DNA from: Plakobranchus ocellatus
Taxonomy: Eukaryota; Mollusca; Gastropoda; Plakobranchidae
Assembly: GCA_019648995.1 (NCBI GenBank)
Contig: BLXT01002128.1
Coordinates: 83,275-114,339, forward strand
DNA length: 31,065 nt
Direction of reading: 5' to 3'
The translations under genes and the position numbers were made by a program. Of the stretch, positions 1 to 12,200 are shown in pieces. Within the stretch, counting starts at the first letter, position 1; the number at the start of each line of letters is the position of its first letter. The notes below the pieces were generated by a model. It saw only the letters and a list, made by a program, of their open reading frames with translations, was not told where the DNA came from and ran no database searches.

Positions 1-327
1 CTGGTACCAGAAGTGGGGCTGTCGCTTCACCCGGTTGGGAAGTGCGTGTTTAACATGTTGGTCCGTATACCGTCTAGGGTTAATATCATGATATGAAAAA
101 TGAGATAAATTGTTATATGTATTAAGTTTGTTGTTTGTAAATGTAAGGCAGTTTGTATGTACACCTCCATTCGATTCTTTTAATCCTGCAAACTGCATGT
201 AGTGATAAAACTAGACATAGTCGGCATCTAAAGTTACTTTGATGAGGGGCTGACATGAAGGTCAGGCTGCAATTTCCATAAACCTACCTTTAATTTCTTT
301 GATCTATTGCCAACATGGTCGGCTAAA

Positions 328-1192
328 TATCACTCTGGGCCTACTGCATAGTACAAAATGTTGACTTTAAAGTGATTATTGCCATAATTTACTTCTTTGT
401 CTATCAGTGCAAGATGCGAGTGTTTCATGATGTTTCTAATCTCTGGTTGGCCTTAAGTAAAGTGGCGGGAGCAGTTGTGTTTTTTTTTAACTATCAGGAC
501 TATGAATATGATTAAAATGTGGTGAAGCCTTAATTCTTGGTTGTTTTACCACCAGTGCCACAGATCTGTGGAGTTTCAGGAAAACAAAACAAAAAAAAAA
601 AAAAAAAAGCGACTCCAAGATAATGCTTTATTCAATCCCGGGACTAGCCCAGTATAAGATCAAAGAAACTGCATGGGTCTACTTCACAGACAGTTAAAAA
701 AATTAAGGGTGAACTTTTGATCAATACCACTTTTTTTTTGTCGTATGTGAATAGAAAGAAAATAGCACAAAATAGAACCAGAACACAAGCGCCTAGCTAA
801 CCAGCTAAAGTGTAAAATTTTCCTTTTAGGCATGATCACACGTAATCATAATGTTGGCAAGTCTGCATGTAGGACAGTGAAATATTATAATGCAGAAGTC
901 AATCTGTGTCTTTGTTGAATAAACCTTATGGAACACAACTTGGATACTTGGCTTATATCAATAATAGTTTTAAAATGTTCAATCCTATTATGTGTATAAT
1001 TTAGAAGGTAAAGAGTACACTTGGGTTGATATCCGATGGATCCAAAGGATGAAACGAGACACTTTTTTTTTTACCCTTTCTTTTGTCCATCATGACAATT
1101 GAACATGATTTTAGCGCAGTAGCACGGAAAATGGAATTCATAAGCGTTCACCAGAATTTTTTCCGGCCATAACGTAAAGTTGGCAGGTCTGA
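328..1192 (+). repeat. Dispersed ~0.9-kb repeat, copy 1
   Basis: This aligns along its length with 5100-6074 in the same orientation. Shared blocks include TATCACTCT at the start, TTTGTCTATCAG, ATTCTTGGTT, ACCACCAGTGC, TATAAGATCAAAGAAACT, and an end containing GCGTTCACC and GCAGGT. No ORF or obvious terminal repeat was seen, so the class is unknown. A short inverted piece of its right end appears near 3380-3425. Confidence 0.75.
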
Positions 1193-1484
1193 TTTTAGTT
1201 TTTAGTCGAACTTAATTAGTAACACTAGCCACTTCGAACTGTTGCCTGGTCAAGGCTACTACGGTGCTACTGTTAGATCTATATAAAAAAACTCCGCCTA
1301 GATAAGAATTAACAGCGATACAATTTTATATTTTTAATTGCACCGACTGGTTCATCGACATCTATTGCTTATTTGTTCTTAAGTTTTTTCATGATGTATT
1401 ATCAGAATTTAAAGGATTAGGTTAGATCTAGGATTGCTTGTTCAATTGACTTGTTCCATTTTTTATAATACTGTTGCAAAGCAT

Positions 1485-1670
1485 CAAATTTAGTGATAAA
1501 AACTGATCCATGCACTCTAAATATGTTTCTAATTTAGCTTAGAATATCTGAGAATTAAGTACAATAGGATGCGATTCAACAAATTTAGTAATAAGACTCT
1601 GCCCTCTAAAACATGTTTCTAAATCTAGCTTAGGGCATTTCAGGATAAACTACATAGGCTCTGGTTTTTT
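1485..1670 (+). repeat. Two degenerate tandem copies of a ~95-bp unit
   Basis: CAAATTTAGTGATAAA at 1485 recurs as CAAATTTAGTAATAAG at 1580. Each is followed by CTCTAAA, a GTTTCTAA block, TAGCTTAG and a C/TAGGA-type end. This is a diverged local duplication inside the MIER1 intron. Confidence 0.6.
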
Positions 1671-1894
1671 GTTTTTGAAAAGATGAGCTAAATCATTAGT
1701 TAGAGTGTTTATGCAGAAAAAAGCAGTAATTTCTTACTAGCTTAGAACCCGAAAAATAGGTGATGGCCAGTGGCAATGTTGCACGCGACAAAACAATTCT
1801 CCCTATATGGTGTAATACTTGCACTAACATTTTGATATCATAATAGTTATGAACTTCTACTTGGATCAGACTGCATCTGTAAGAATTTAAGGAG

Positions 1895-2808
1895 AACATA
1901 GTCATTTCAAACCCATCAAAAGAGGTGTAAGGAAGGGATGAGAAATGTCTCCTGATCTTTTTAATTTATATAGTGAAATAATCTTAAGGAATCTTGATGA
2001 TATTTCAGGCTTAAAAATAAATGGAGAGAATTTTAATAATCTCAGGTATGCAGATGATACAGTTTTAATAGCAGAATCTGCCAAACAACTCCAAAAACTT
2101 CTTGATACTGTAGTTTTAGATAGCGAAAGAATGGGCCCGTCTTTGAATGTAAAGAAAACGGAATGTATGGTCATTTCAAAGAAATCCTCTAATCCCAAGT
2201 GCAATCTCGTTAGCAAAGGCAAAAAAATCAAACAAGTTACAAAATTCAAATATCTAGATTACCTGATAACATCAGATGGTAGATGCACAAGTGAAATAAG
2301 TAAAAGAATCGCCATGGCCAGATACATTCCAAAAAATGAAACCAATACTGGCAAATTGAAACATAAGTATGACAAACAAAATAAGGGTAATCAAGACATA
2401 TGTATGGTCAGTACTTTTGTATGGTAGTGAGTGTTAGACAATAAACAAAGAAATAGGAAAAAACTAGAAACAGTAGAGATGAGGTTTATCAGAAGAATGA
2501 TGAGGATATCATGGACAGAAAAAAGTCAAATGAATTGGTTCTGAAAGAGGCTTATCTTGAGCGATCACTAATTAAAACCATTAGACAGAGGCAACTACAA
2601 TTTTTAGGCCATATTTGCCGACATAAGGGTTTAGAGCACTTAGCAATCACTGGAAAGATTGAAGGCAAACGCAGTAGAGGTAGACAGAGAATAACTTTTA
2701 TAAGGGTAACAATAAGAGTAGCAATAACAACTTTATAAGGTTAACTGAGAATAGGTATGAGTGGAGGAATATGATCGCCAATGTCTGTACCTGATGATGA
2801 TGATGACA
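1895..2808 (+). mobile_element. Non-LTR retrotransposon (LINE) fragment, broken reverse transcriptase C-terminal half
   Basis: The plus strand reads through the later reverse transcriptase motifs: RGVRKG, then MSPDLFNLYSE, the catalytic YADD box within RYADDTVLIAES, the KKTECM region, a YL-x-x-LITSDGRCTSEI block, and a C-terminal RQRQLQFLGHICRH plus GKRSRGRQR tail. The 5' part (endonuclease and early RT motifs) is missing. It is dead: an in-frame TGA lies just before MSPDLF, a TAG follows YGSEC (normally Trp), and several frame changes follow. The 3' end has no UTR to speak of: a stop sits in a TGATGATGATGATGA tail at 2792-2806, which suggests an RTE-like element, though the clade is not certain. 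It lies antisense inside MIER1 intron 5. Confidence 0.85.
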
Positions 2809-3140
2809 TAAAAAAGGCCTCCCAGTCAGAATATTTCTTACATTATTTTTAAGCAGCCAATGAAAATGAGCCTTGCTGTCCCAAAGCTGTATATAGGTGA
2901 CCAATAACGGAGGGGATCCCTTCATCTTCCAAAATTTTCATCTGGACCTAGAACTGCCTTTTGGTTTTGACCACCATACTTGCAAGACCTAGAGTGTTAA
3001 GCATTGCACCTGTCATAGCAGGTGACTTAAATTTTGCAATTATGGTGTTGAAATAATAAAGGAGACATAATGACAGTTTGGTAAATAGTAACAATTTTGC
3101 TTTTTTACTTGTATGAACAGGAAAAAACAAGGTTGCTCAC

Positions 3141-3220
3141 CTTTTTTTCATCTTTAACAGGTTCATAACTTTCATCTTCTGAGGAAGAGGAAGACTCATC
3201 ACTTTCTGGGTGACTTGTTG
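3141..3220 (-). CDS. MIER1: MIER1 exon 5, Ser/acidic tract before ELM2
   Basis: 80 bases (two plus 26 codons) between an acceptor TATTTGCAG (ends 3221) and a donor GTGAGC (from 3140). It encodes TSHPESDESSSSSEDESYEP and then VKDEKK. Vertebrate MIER1 has a similar acidic/serine stretch with E-D-E-x-Y-x-P and a final KK just before the ELM2 domain, so the next exon, off the left edge, should open ELM2. It ends in phase 0. Retrotransposon fragments lie on both sides in the flanking introns. Confidence 0.82.
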
Positions 3221-6200
3221 CTGCAAATAAAAAGACGACATTGAAAAACAGGTAAAAAATATCCTTAAACATATACCTCACAAAAATTAAAAAACGCTCC
3301 AATAAAGTTTGTGATCAGTTTTCTGACGTCAATTTAATACAAAACATGCAATGCAGATTTTTAAGTATGGAAAGTGGATAATCAGACCTGCCAACCTCAA
3401 ATTGCACTCACAGGAATTTAGAGTATCACTGGAATGTGCCAGTATAATTAAATGCGCATGGATAAACCGTATTACACCATAATTACACATGCAACCATAG
3501 ACATTCCATAACATCATCATCATCAGGTGCCTTGCTTTACAGCGTTGGCGATCATGGTCCTCCACTTTTTCCTGTCCTTTGTCGCTTCTATTGCTTCCAA
3601 CGATTTCCCTGCCTTCAGCCAGTCTGTCAGGCCTTCAATGAGCTTTTCTCGTTGTTTTCCCCTACTGCGTTTTCCTTCCAACATTCCTGTTGTTACAAGA
3701 TTCTCCAACTTTTCTCTTCGCATAACATGGCCGAAAAAGGTTGCTTGACGTTTACGGATTTTGCTTATGAGTAGTCTTGTTGTATGAGCTTCCTCTAAAA
3801 CATTAAAGTATAATATCAGACGCTACTTAATGAATTTTGGACTCTAAGATGCAACTCACTGCCATTAGTCCAATAGTACCATTTATCAAGCCTTAAAGAC
3901 CTGCATGCTTAGGACCTGGATGATGAATTTTTTTTTTAAGGTCCACTACAGTGCTACTCAAAATCTAGCTCATACGATAAAAGGCTACATGAAAACATGG
4001 GCAGGTCTACAAAATCTCAGTGAGGCCTAATATTAATATCATTATGACCCATTGTCTATTAAATAAAAAGGAAACCTCTAGCCTAGATTATAATTTATTG
4101 CACTCATCAGATGAAAAAGGTATGAACTAACCAGTCAAAATTAGCTCATCAAATTCAATCCGTCAAAGTTAGAGCATCTCATTAAAGGCCTAAGGCATGA
4201 TACTTTTCTGACATGCCATTGTAACCTTGTCCCTTTGTACCCTTTTCTGGGGTGATTTACAGCGGCTGGAACCATGTGAGGGTGACCCCCCTCTCTTTAA
4301 GCTCGGGTGCCGTTTACACCATGCTTTGTAATGACCCACTTTTGGCTGGGTTGAAAGCTTGAGAAATTAAGCTGTATTTTCGTGTAACTTTCATTTGGGT
4401 CATTAGGGTATAAGGTATTAATTTTCCCTTTTCTTTTCTATTTTTCGTGAAAATCGGAGGATTTTGTTTTTAAAGTTATGTCATAAGAAAGCCCATCCAT
4501 TTTTCTAAAACATCTCAAAGTTCGAAAGTTATCCTTCAAATGGCGTCGACTGCATTTGCAATTATGTTGACCTGTAGTCCCATCGGGTTCGTAGGCTAGG
4601 CTCTAAACAGATGTTAAAGGATCAGTATGTTGGACTTGCAGGATTAAAATGGATGGATCAGAAACGCTTATATGTTTTTATAACCTAAGATTTTACGAGA
4701 AAGTAGAAATTGATATATGAATAGTGTCTTAATTGACGGAATTGTATCACAGTAGCGATGTTGGGGAGATGTCATGTAGGAAGTCACTTGAACAGTTAGT
4801 CTTTTTTTTTAATTGCGTGCTCTGGTGAGAAAAAGAATAGTTCAAACGAAAGTTGAAAAGCCAATGTTGAGAATTTTTTATTTGTGTATAAATAAATATT
4901 TTGAAAGCTTTAATTTTGCTTTAAAAATGGGTCACGTGACTTTGCTAAACAGCCAAATCTTTGTAGGTTTGACTTGGTCTCTCGGGGTGAATGGTGGTCA
5001 AGTCCATTTTGGCTCTATGTAAACAAAGATAATGGGATAAAAACTTATAAAAGCAATAGTTACTAAGAAGATTTTACAAAATCATTAGTTCGTTGTTTTT
5101 ATCACTCTAGACCCATTGCATTGTGCACAATGTTGACATTTAAAATGATTATCATCATAGCTTACTTGTTTGTCTATCAGCGAAAAGTGAAAGTGTTCAA
5201 TGCTTTTAAGCTCTTGTTTGGTTAATTAAGTAAGGCAAGGGAGGGGAGAGAGGGGCAAAGGATTTTTTCAGCCGTGAATTAATATATGACTAAAACAGTG
5301 CAGCCGAAATTCTTGGTTACCTTGCCACCAGTGCTGAAGATCTATTGAGTTGCAGATGCAGACACCTACCCCCCCAAAAAAAAAAAAAAGAAAATTTTGG
5401 GGTTTTTTTTTTAAGCTGTGAATTAATATATGACTGAAACAGTGCAGCCTAAATTCTTGGTTACCTTACCACCAGTGCTGAAGATCTATTGAGTTGCAGA
5501 CCCCCTCCCCCCAAATAAAAACCATCTGGGGATAGATGCTTCTCTTAATAGGGGTAACACTTTGCAAAGCCTGTATAAGATCAAAGAAACTACACCGGTC
5601 TACTTTGCGGACGGTTTTTAAAAGATCGAGGATGAAGTTTTGACCGATACTGCATTTTTGTATTAAGTGAATAGAAATAAATTGCACGAAATGAAACCAC
5701 AGCTAAAAAGTTCAAGTCCATTGGTGTTTACGCCAAAGGCATATGTTGGCATGTCTGAATGTAGCACTGTGTCATTAATAACACAGAAGTTACTAGGTCT
5801 CTTTAAACAGCATGTTGAATAAATGTTATGGACCGCAAATTGGATACTTGGGTTACATCGATAATATTTTTAAAAATTATCAATGCTATTTAAATACGTA
5901 CAGAGTACAAGTCGGTTGATATCGGATGGACTGGAAGGATAAAACGAGACTGTTTTTCTTTCCATCTTCCATCAGGAAAACTAAACAGGATTTTAGCGCA
6001 GCAGCCCAGAAAACGGAATTTATGGGCGTTCACCGGAATTTTTAGCTGCGAAAACGGAAAGTTTGCAGGTATGGATAATCAATGTTATCGCTTTTTATTT
6101 TTATGTCTGTCCCTATTTTGCGGAACTTTTTGCCAATGATTTCCCCACATTACCTAGGGTTTACCAAGTTAAAATTTTCAAACTGAACTTGTTAAATGTT

Positions 6201-9200
6201 GTTTAAATTAATGCAATTTGACTAACCTCGCTTGCGTAAACAAATGTGAGGCACCTTGGGCAAAATATACCCATGTCAAAATTTAACATTTGGACTTTTT
6301 AGTATCATACGAAAGTAGATTTTATGCTCTTTAAGATGGGGAAAAAATTACAACTCTAACAGAATTGCGAAAGAACCAATGAATGATGCGCTAAAATTTT
6401 GAGAAAAACAAAGTTAAAGCTGGTTAACTTCAGCAATATTTTTAATAACTAGTTGTCTTTAAAAATCACTTTCAAAAAATTAAGGCTGTTATGAACTATG
6501 ATATTATGCTTAAATGGTTGGTAAATGGTGTTAGATTCATTTTCAAGAAAAAATGAAAAATCAGCCCGACACTTAATTATTGCATATGAAAAACAATTAA
6601 ACGCTACATGTACACTTTGTTTTGGATTATTAGAGAGGTTAACTGATTGGCATTGCCCATCACAAAAAAAACAAAGTTTATGGTCATACAGTATTTAGAC
6701 TGGATTTCAAATGTTTACAGCCTATAGGTCCCTCCAAAAAATGGCGGAAGCCTGATTTCCTTTAGCTGATTTTTTTTTTTAATAATAATAAAAAAAAATG
6801 TATACAGGTCTTACATCTTAATAATCTTTCTGCTTGGGATCTAGACACATTCTGCAATAACTCATTCACACTTATGTCTCTATCCTCTGTAGGAGCTCCA
6901 CTGTTCAAGAGATCTCTGGCAACAACTTCTTTGTCAAGAGTCAAATTCTGACTTTCCAAAATTTCCTCTTTGCTGCTTGAGGTTGTTGATCTAGAACTGT
7001 CAGTTGGATCCATGACTCCTTCTGTTGCTGCGGCAGAGTACTGAGCAAGTAACACTTCGATGGGTATCTCACTTTCCTATGAACCCAAAAAAAGAAAAAT
7101 TAATATTATTTGCCATTAGCTTTGTACGTTGCTTGCGGGTTTGCAAAAATGCGGGTTGTTGTCATACTATGTACAAAAGATTTTCTACGAGCCATATTTG
7201 AAAAAATTAACTCATCATAACATAAATTTTGATTTTGTGACTTTAATGGCATAAGAAGTAATGCTTTATATGTTCAAAAAATCAGTTTTGCTGTGCGAAT
7301 AAACCAATTAACTTTCATGATAACAAAAGCACTAAAAAAGTGATCACCCATCAACAAATTAAGTTCATTCATCAGCATATGACAAGACACATACCAATTT
7401 TATTTACATGGATCTATTCCTACTAACAAACTTTGCATGAGTTATACCTCACTGATATCAGTTGGACATTTCCATTTTGTAATTTGAGGTTTTTTTTTTC
7501 AAAACTCAGTAAAAAGCATGACACAATTTTGGGATCCACCTTTTCGCAATTGCGTGGTTATAAAAAATTTTTCCTGCTTACTTTGACTACTTAAATCATA
7601 GTGTTTCATTTCTTCATCCGTGAATGCTTTGTTTTTCTAGATCATGCAATCACAAAGTAATACACAAAAAAACTTCAACTTTGTCTATTGTAACACTCCT
7701 TTAAAAAATTTGGCCAGAAATCCAACATAGACTTTAAATTAATAGTAATGTAACATGCCTTTTGTAGATCATCAAGTTCCCCAGTGCAACTTTCCCCACT
7801 TGTCATAGCCTCTTCTTCATCCAAGGTCCTTTCATCATCATATTCATGGATCATCATTTCAGCTGAGGGATCAAAATCCTTGTCTGTATCTGATGATCGT
7901 AAAAACAAAAAACCTGACTTGACCTCTCTAAAATGCATTCTAGTTACAACTTTAATACAGTAGAGCTCGGCTACAAAGGGACAAGGTTACAATGGCACTT
8001 GCATGCAACAGGAGGTTGACACAGCTCCGTTATTTTCCATTATGTATCCTTTATATTCTATTTTCAGCAAGACGGCATCTACAACATCAAAGGCTCGCCT
8101 ATAGCAGGACCCAGATTAGTGGAAAGGCCTATTCTCAGGCCTATACATAGATTTGTGAGACTATAGTACAGGAAGGAAGCTAGAACCCTTAACATAAGCA
8201 TTATCAATGATACAGACAGGAGATAAAGCCATGGTGTTTCAGTACTTTTACTCAAATGTTAGCCAATGAACACCTTGCTATTTGGAGGTGAAAGAGAATG
8301 ATGCAACACCAGTGATCTGGATGCATAGGACTGAGTGGTGAATGGTATGTCAACCGTAGGCAAGATGCGTGTGTGACTGTGACTGTCAGTGTGTGTGTTT
8401 GGCCGAGAAAGATACTAAGTGTGGGGCTGGTGACGAGTGGGCGTATGTTCAGTCCTCAGGGTGTGTCTATCTTATTCAATGCGAACAACATGTAGTTATA
8501 TCTCAATTACACCATTGTGGTTGTCACTCAGTGAGTAAAGAAAGCATAGATCTAGGTCCTCTTTGATGCGAAATTGCCTTTTTCCTCTCATTCTCAGTCT
8601 CACTTGGACGCAAGCATGTTGAGTAAATGAGCAATTATATCTGGATCTCAATTTCTACATTCTTATATCATATGTACACGCACCTTATAGTGATCCTACA
8701 ACGGGACTTCTGACTCAGTCCATTGAGGTCCCATTGTAGGCAAGCTCCATTGTAATTTATTGCAATTTATGATATGATCCATACAATATAACCGTACTTC
8801 ACCATAACCTCTACTTGCAAATGGCTTCATGGTGCAAATCTATCCATATCGTTATCCTGGTGGAACTGGATCCTGCTTGTATAAATGATTTGAAACTCAC
8901 AACATTTCAAATGTAGGATTGATTGATTGATTGATTATTGGTATACCCAGTCCACCATTAAGCGGTGATCTCAGGGTTTCTATTCACTCAGTCTTTCTCG
9001 TAGGCTTCCGTCAGGCGACTTTTATTCTTACCTGGACTGCTTGTGTCTGAACGTGCAACCTGCAAAAAAAATTAAATTTGAAGAAAATAAGGGTGGGTTC
9101 CACAAATGGACTTCTTTCATTTACTGTTTAAAGGAAAAGAAGAGAGCTATATGGACATATTAACTATCAAATTAAAAGGTATGGCTTTTTCTCAGTCTTC

Positions 9201-12200
9201 TGATAGTCTCAGAAACTTTTCATCTAAGAAAAAATTTATTAACTTTTAGGTTTCTTGACGAATGACCTAATATCAGAAGATGATTGCAGAGCAGCCCTAT
9301 TTCTTACTTTAGGATGACGTAGTCTGAGGTGGTGATACTGAGGTGGAGGAGGAGGTCAAGGGGGATGAAGTAGATGAACTGGAAGACAGAAATGATAATG
9401 ATGGTGGCTTTGCAGATGACGATAATGGTGGCTTTGAAGAGGAGGAGGAGGAGGAAGAGGTAAAGAGCAGGGCAGTGCAGATGCTAAAAATCCTTGCCAA
9501 CTGAAAATTCTTTCTCCTCCAAGCATTCCTTGAACCAAAGGTCATTCTTACGCCTCATCTGCATAGTAATGACTGGTCTCCATGTCCAGCTTTTCCCACT
9601 CTCATCCTTGCCAACATTACTCATATACTTGCCAAGATCTAGCAGACACATTTATAATAGCTGTAAAGTAGGCAATAAATTCCTGATTTTCCTCAATGAT
9701 ACTTTTTAACTCTGGCCCTATGTGTCAAGTGTGAAGTCAAGAAATGTTTTATTTTTCACTTCACAAGTATTATGTATAAGATCTTGCGACATTTTTTTAG
9801 CTCTACACACTTTTTTTTTATTTGTTCTTTAAGCTGGCATCGCAGGAAAATGCCAATTCAAACATCAAAAAATGCCCCAAAAAATGCAACAACAATGAGA
9901 CAAAAATGCAAAAAATTCATACAATTGCAACAAAAATTGTGTTATTGATTGAGGCGTACATCGTGAATGTAACATGAATACCGGTAAACCTGCAAATTTT
10001 TAAAAAATAAGGAATTTTTTTTAAAAGAGTAAAAAAACGCCTAAAATAGGTTTGTGATTTTTGGGGGGAGAATTTGTTTTCTCTTTCTTATTTTTTAAAG
10101 TATATGCATGTCACTTGTAACCATATGTGTAATTTTTTATCCAGAATCCATTTCTGCCATTAATTTTTCCCTATGTTCCTTAGTTTTTAAGCTACAGTTA
10201 AAGGTTTACTGCAAATTTGATTACTTCTGTTGATTCTGAGACCATTTTGAGCTTATAGCTTATTGAATATGACATTCCATGTGAATCTTGATCAACACAT
10301 TGCTTTTTTTTTTTTGCAGATTCTGTCTGTAGTTTTAATTTTTTTTTTAAATTATAAATATTGTCATTTCCAATAAAAATTCAATGCCCCGCCCCCCTCA
10401 GAAAAAAAAATTTTTTTTTTAAGGGTGAAACAATTCTTCACAAATTTAAAGCATTTTGGAGGCCTCTCCTGGCAGTTAGCGGCAGAATTTAATGTTGTAT
10501 AAAATGTTTCACAACCTATTTTTGTCTTTTAATTTTACTCCTTGGTCATTTTTTCCACGACCAATTCAAATTTTTGCCCGGAATGTATTTTTCCCATGGG
10601 AACATGAGTTTCCGCGGAAATCGCATGCCTCATAATAGTATAGGCTTAAAAGTGTTTTTTTTAATTGTGCGTATAATGTGTAAAACTCAGATCTAGCTTT
10701 GGCAAGTTTCTTTGCAAATGCAATTATTTTCAGTTTTTCTACATAAATAATATTATTATTTAGAATTTTACTGTACATACAAACACTAAATTGCATCATG
10801 TACAATGCAAAGACAGAAAAGAATCATTATATAGGCTCATAGGTGTTTTAAGCATAATGCGTAAAAATTAGATCTAGCTTCGGCAAATCTGATCATTTCA
10901 AGCGATTTTTTTAGGAATTTGTCCACATGAAATACGAAAGGACACTTTTCAACTTCCTTCAATGATTGTTTCATACATATTGCCCATTGCAGTGATATCA
11001 TCTAAGGTAGAGCAGCTATTGACAGTTCAACACATGATGGGTGGCTTCAAAGGACAGATTTTTTAAGGGAGAACAGGTGTTCCGCATGATCTTTTGAAGC
11101 GAAAAGATATCATAATTTATGACTTCAAGCCAGTCTTTCCTTTTCAAATCAGCTACATAATGAATAAAAGCAAACTAAACTTAAAGCTACTTTGGTAACA
11201 CAAAATATTTGTCTGATAGGCTGCCAAGTTTCACATCATTCTGTACACAAACAACAGCATGAAACCTTTTTAAAATTATGCACCCTCTTTCTCTCAGTAC
11301 CAAATTTTGGGGCTGCCTCAGGGGCTGTGTTTCAGGCAATCAATTTTGCACCAGACTTCTGGTCTGTCTAGCCAGCTTGGCTAGAGTGAACAAGATTCTG
11401 GTCTGTCTAGCCACAATGGCTACGCAGACCAGATTCATAGTCTACCAGGCATATTGACTTGGGAGACAAAGATTGAGTTTTTCAGTTCACCATGAAGGAG
11501 ATGATTTTAATTAAAGAGAGGCCAGGATGGACTTAGTTTCTACATAAAAAAGTAGGATTTTTGTATTCACTCATTTAAACATTAATAACAGCGCATTTAT
11601 GAAAACAATCTCTTGTAATCTTTAAATCATCCGAACAGCTAATGTGTTTTCCTAAGGCAGCTGTAAAACTTGAAACCTACATATACCTTGGTAATCGATT
11701 ATTTATTACAGATCACAGCAAAAGTATGAATTTTTCACAAATCAATATTTTGTCACAAAATTTTTAGTTGAAGAACTGGATTAAGAGATAGACATTGTTC
11801 TGAAATCTAGCTAAATGCTTTTCACAATTTTAAAATTCGGTTATGAGGTAACACTTTAGTACCCTTTACCATCATGCGATCAAATAAGTGCACCAGGAAG
11901 TATGAAGCTGGCCTGTTTCTTTTTAAGGTATCTCAATAGCACTAATCATCATAATTTTCTAGACAGCTTTCAATCGAAGAAAAGAAAAGAAAAATTGCAC
12001 AGAGCCTATCCACACCACTGAAATGATCTAGGGAGGACTGAAGAGTGATTTTCGATCTAGTATGCTACTTGCTAGCAAGCCATGACTATCTCTGGTTGTG
12101 TCAAACATGACAAATAAGTCCTAGTAAGGAGATTGGGTACATAAAATAAATTTATTGAAAAAGTATATGAAGACTCCAATGGAAAAACCAGATAAGTCCC

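Larger units (their letters stand above)
1..3140 (-). other. MIER1 intron 5 (partial), no exon recognised
   Basis: No ELM2-like coding sequence was recognised on the minus strand. The stretch holds one copy of a 0.9-kb dispersed repeat, a short tandem repeat at 1485-1670 and a LINE fragment on the opposite strand. Bases 1-320 show nothing recognisable. Confidence 0.6.
3221..6814 (-). other. MIER1 intron 4
   Basis: No exon was recognised. Contents: a LINE 3' fragment (3514-3808), a 26-bp motif shared in inverted form with the MITE at 7958 (4214-4239), a 0.9-kb dispersed repeat copy (5100-6074), and otherwise plain AT-rich sequence. Confidence 0.6.
7890..9031 (-). other. MIER1 intron 2
   Basis: Apart from about 65 bases next to exon 3, this intron is filled by the MITE candidate and a minus-strand SINE tail (8917-9025). 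Confidence 0.55.

Noticed and set aside
7759-7889. SRCAP/domino-type helicase as the identity of the acidic exon
   Set aside because: DDE-TL-EEE followed by a P-x-x-LL block also occurs there, but FDPSAEMMIHEYDDERT, the MAE start and the DNAI4 neighbour fit MIER1 far better, and no HSA domain precedes it.
8369-8566. Cys-rich plus-strand ORF (MCDCDCQCVC...)
   Set aside because: It comes from a TGTGACTG-type simple stretch inside the MITE candidate; no signal peptide or conserved Cys pattern.
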